A stretch of DNA of 6,574 bases, taken from assembly GCA_012841175.1 (NCBI GenBank), contig DUVG01000180.1:1-6574 (forward strand), written 5' to 3'. Source of the DNA: Clostridium sp. (GTDB lineage Bacteria > Bacillota > Clostridia > Acetivibrionales > Acetivibrionaceae). Positions within the stretch are counted from its first letter, which is position 1. Each line of letters starts with the position of its first letter. Positions 5,249 to 6,574 of this stretch are shown here, piece after piece. Both the position numbers and the translations under genes were made by a program. The notes beneath the pieces were generated by a model. It was not told the origin of the DNA. It made no database searches and was given only the letters and a program-made list of their open reading frames with translations.

Positions 5249-6574
5249 TTATTTATCATACACCACTTTTACTCCCTGTGGAGTATCTTGTAACGTTATT
5301 CCCATTTCCTTTAATTTATCTCTAATTTCGTCAGCTTCCTTCCAGTTCTTTTCCTTCCTTGCTTGCTGTCTTCTTTCAATAAGTTCTTGTATTTCACTGT
5401 CAATATTTTTCTCTCTTTCCTTTAAGCCTATTCCTAAAACTTTTCCCAGTTCTTTTAAAAGAAAATAAGCTTTTTCAATTATTTCCTTAGATGAATCAGC
5501 ATTAATATTTGTATTACTTTCTTTTACTATATCAAAAATTGCAGCAATTGCATCAGCAGTATTAAGGTCATCATCCATAGCTTTAATAAATTTGTCTTTT
5601 AATTCATCAAGACTTTTTTCAATTTCTTTTTCCCCATCAGAAATTTCTGATTTAGTTGCATTTTTGTCTAAATGTTCTAAATTATCAATGCAAGTATAAA
5701 TTCTGTCTAGTCCACTTTTAGCTTGTTCTAAAAGTTTTCTGCTAAAATTTATGGGATTTCTGTAATGAGCAGAAAGCATGAAAAACCTTATTACTTCATA
5801 ATCAAACTCTTTCACAATATCCCTTACTGTAAAAAAGTTCCCTTTAGATTTAGACATTTTTTCATTGTCCACATTTATAAAACCATTGTGCATCCAGTAC
5901 CTTGCAAAAGGTTTTCCATTTGCAGCTTCACTCTGTGCAATCTCGTTTTCATGGTGGGGAAATATTAAATCCTGTCCTCCACTATGTATATCAATTGTCT
6001 CTCCTAAATATTTATTTGCCATTGCGGAGCACTCTATATGCCATCCCGGCCTGCCTTTTCCCCAGGGACTTTCCCAATAAGGCTCTCCCGGCTTGTGTTT
6101 TTTCCATAGTACAAAATCCATAGCATCTTTTTTTCTAGAATCAACATCTACTCTAGAACCAAGTTCTAAATCCTCTATTGGTTGGTGAGACAATTTTCCA
6201 TACTCTTTAAATTTCTGGGTGCTAAAATATACATCCCCGTCTGCACTATATGCAAAGCCTTTTTCTTCAAGTTTTCTTATAATTTCTATTATTGCATCTA
6301 TATTTTCAGTAGCTTTAGGATGAAGAGAAGCTTCTTTTATACCAAGCCCTTTTGCATCTTTAAAATATTCATCAATATATTTTTGTGCAAGTTCTTGCAC
6401 CTCTATTCCCTCTTCATTTGCCCTTTTTATCATTTTATCATCAATATCGGTAAAGTTTTGAATAAACTTTACATTATAACCTTTATATTCAAGGTATCTT
6501 CTCAAGGTATCAAATATAATAAAAGGTCTTGCATTTCCAATATGAAAATAATTATATACTGTTGGCCCACAGGA
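5249..6574 (-). CDS. cysS: Cysteinyl-tRNA synthetase (5' end outside the window)
   Basis: Class I aminoacyl-tRNA synthetase that charges tRNA-Cys using ATP. The visible part is 441 codons, running open off the window edge; the first roughly 25 residues of a protein near 465 are missing. The frame has a TTG at 6505, but this encodes an internal Leu, because 23 upstream codons continue the protein and include the essential motifs. In fragment numbering: the zinc Cys2 of CGPTVY, the HIGH-type motif HIGN (11-14), the other zinc ligands Cys182 (GWHIECS), His207 and Glu211 (FPHHENE), and KMSKS (240-244). The C-terminal anticodon-binding helical part includes RRQQARKEKNWKEADEIRDKL. Nothing essential is missing in what is visible. 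It is followed by mrnC and rlmB. Confidence 0.96.
   Translation of the reverse strand, partial: SCGPTVYNYFHIGNARPFIIFDTLRRYLEYKGYNVKFIQNFTDIDDKMIKRANEEGIEVQELAQKYIDEYFKDAKGLGIKEASLHPKATENIDAIIEIIRKLEEKGFAYSADGDVYFSTQKFKEYGKLSHQPIEDLELGSRVDVDSRKKDAMDFVLWKKHKPGEPYWESPWGKGRPGWHIECSAMANKYLGETIDIHSGGQDLIFPHHENEIAQSEAANGKPFARYWMHNGFINVDNEKMSKSKGNFFTVRDIVKEFDYEVIRFFMLSAHYRNPINFSRKLLEQAKSGLDRIYTCIDNLEHLDKNATKSEISDGEKEIEKSLDELKDKFIKAMDDDLNTADAIAAIFDIVKESNTNINADSSKEIIEKAYFLLKELGKVLGIGLKEREKNIDSEIQELIERRQQARKEKNWKEADEIRDKLKEMGITLQDTPQGVKVVYDK

Noticed and set aside
5765..6123. Three overlapping plus-strand frames opposite cysS
   Set aside because: All are antisense to the conserved zinc-binding and KMSKS region of CysS and have no independent support.
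6503..6505. TTG at 6505 as the start of cysS
   Set aside because: The frame continues upstream to the window edge and encodes the essential CGPTVY and HIGN motifs, so this codon is internal.

Overview
The window is AT-rich DNA from a spore-forming member of the Clostridia (low-GC Firmicutes). The evidence is gene content: the sporulation sigma factor SigH, the YtrH/YtrI pair of sporulation membrane proteins, and the cysS-mrnC-rlmB cluster, which lies next to sigH in B. subtilis and its relatives. AGGAG-type ribosome binding sites and A/T-rich promoters agree. The genus cannot be fixed from this sequence.

Layout. On the minus strand, 29-985 encodes a stand-alone Na/Pi-cotransporter-type membrane protein. 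It diverges from ytrH and the ytrI-like gene (plus strand, 1136-1944, ATGA overlap), which has a possible sigma-E promoter in front. A sigma-A-like promoter at 2009-2037 then serves a lipoprotein cyclophilin (2082-2789). That gene converges on sigH (2868-3512, minus), and the two share a bidirectional terminator hairpin at 2813-2845. From there the minus strand reads cysS (5' end cut off by the window edge), mrnC, rlmB, a 343-base gap, then sigH. The gap holds a 57-base near-perfect hairpin, a consensus sigma-A promoter for sigH and a 9-bp leader stem-loop.

How the genes relate. cysS, mrnC and rlmB are housekeeping translation and ribosome-maturation genes: Cys-tRNA charging, 23S rRNA 3' end processing and 23S 2'-O-methylation. 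sigH starts the sporulation programme. ytrH and the ytrI-like gene act later, in the mother cell under sigma-E in B. subtilis. The cyclophilin probably folds proteins outside the membrane.

Compared with B. subtilis (cysS-yazC-rlmB-yacP-sigH-rpmGB-secE-nusG), yacP is missing and the rpmGB-secE side is replaced by the convergent cyclophilin. I found no mobile element, CRISPR array, tRNA or rRNA, and no evidence of an undescribed multi-gene system. The most unusual sequence is the non-coding stretch between rlmB and sigH.
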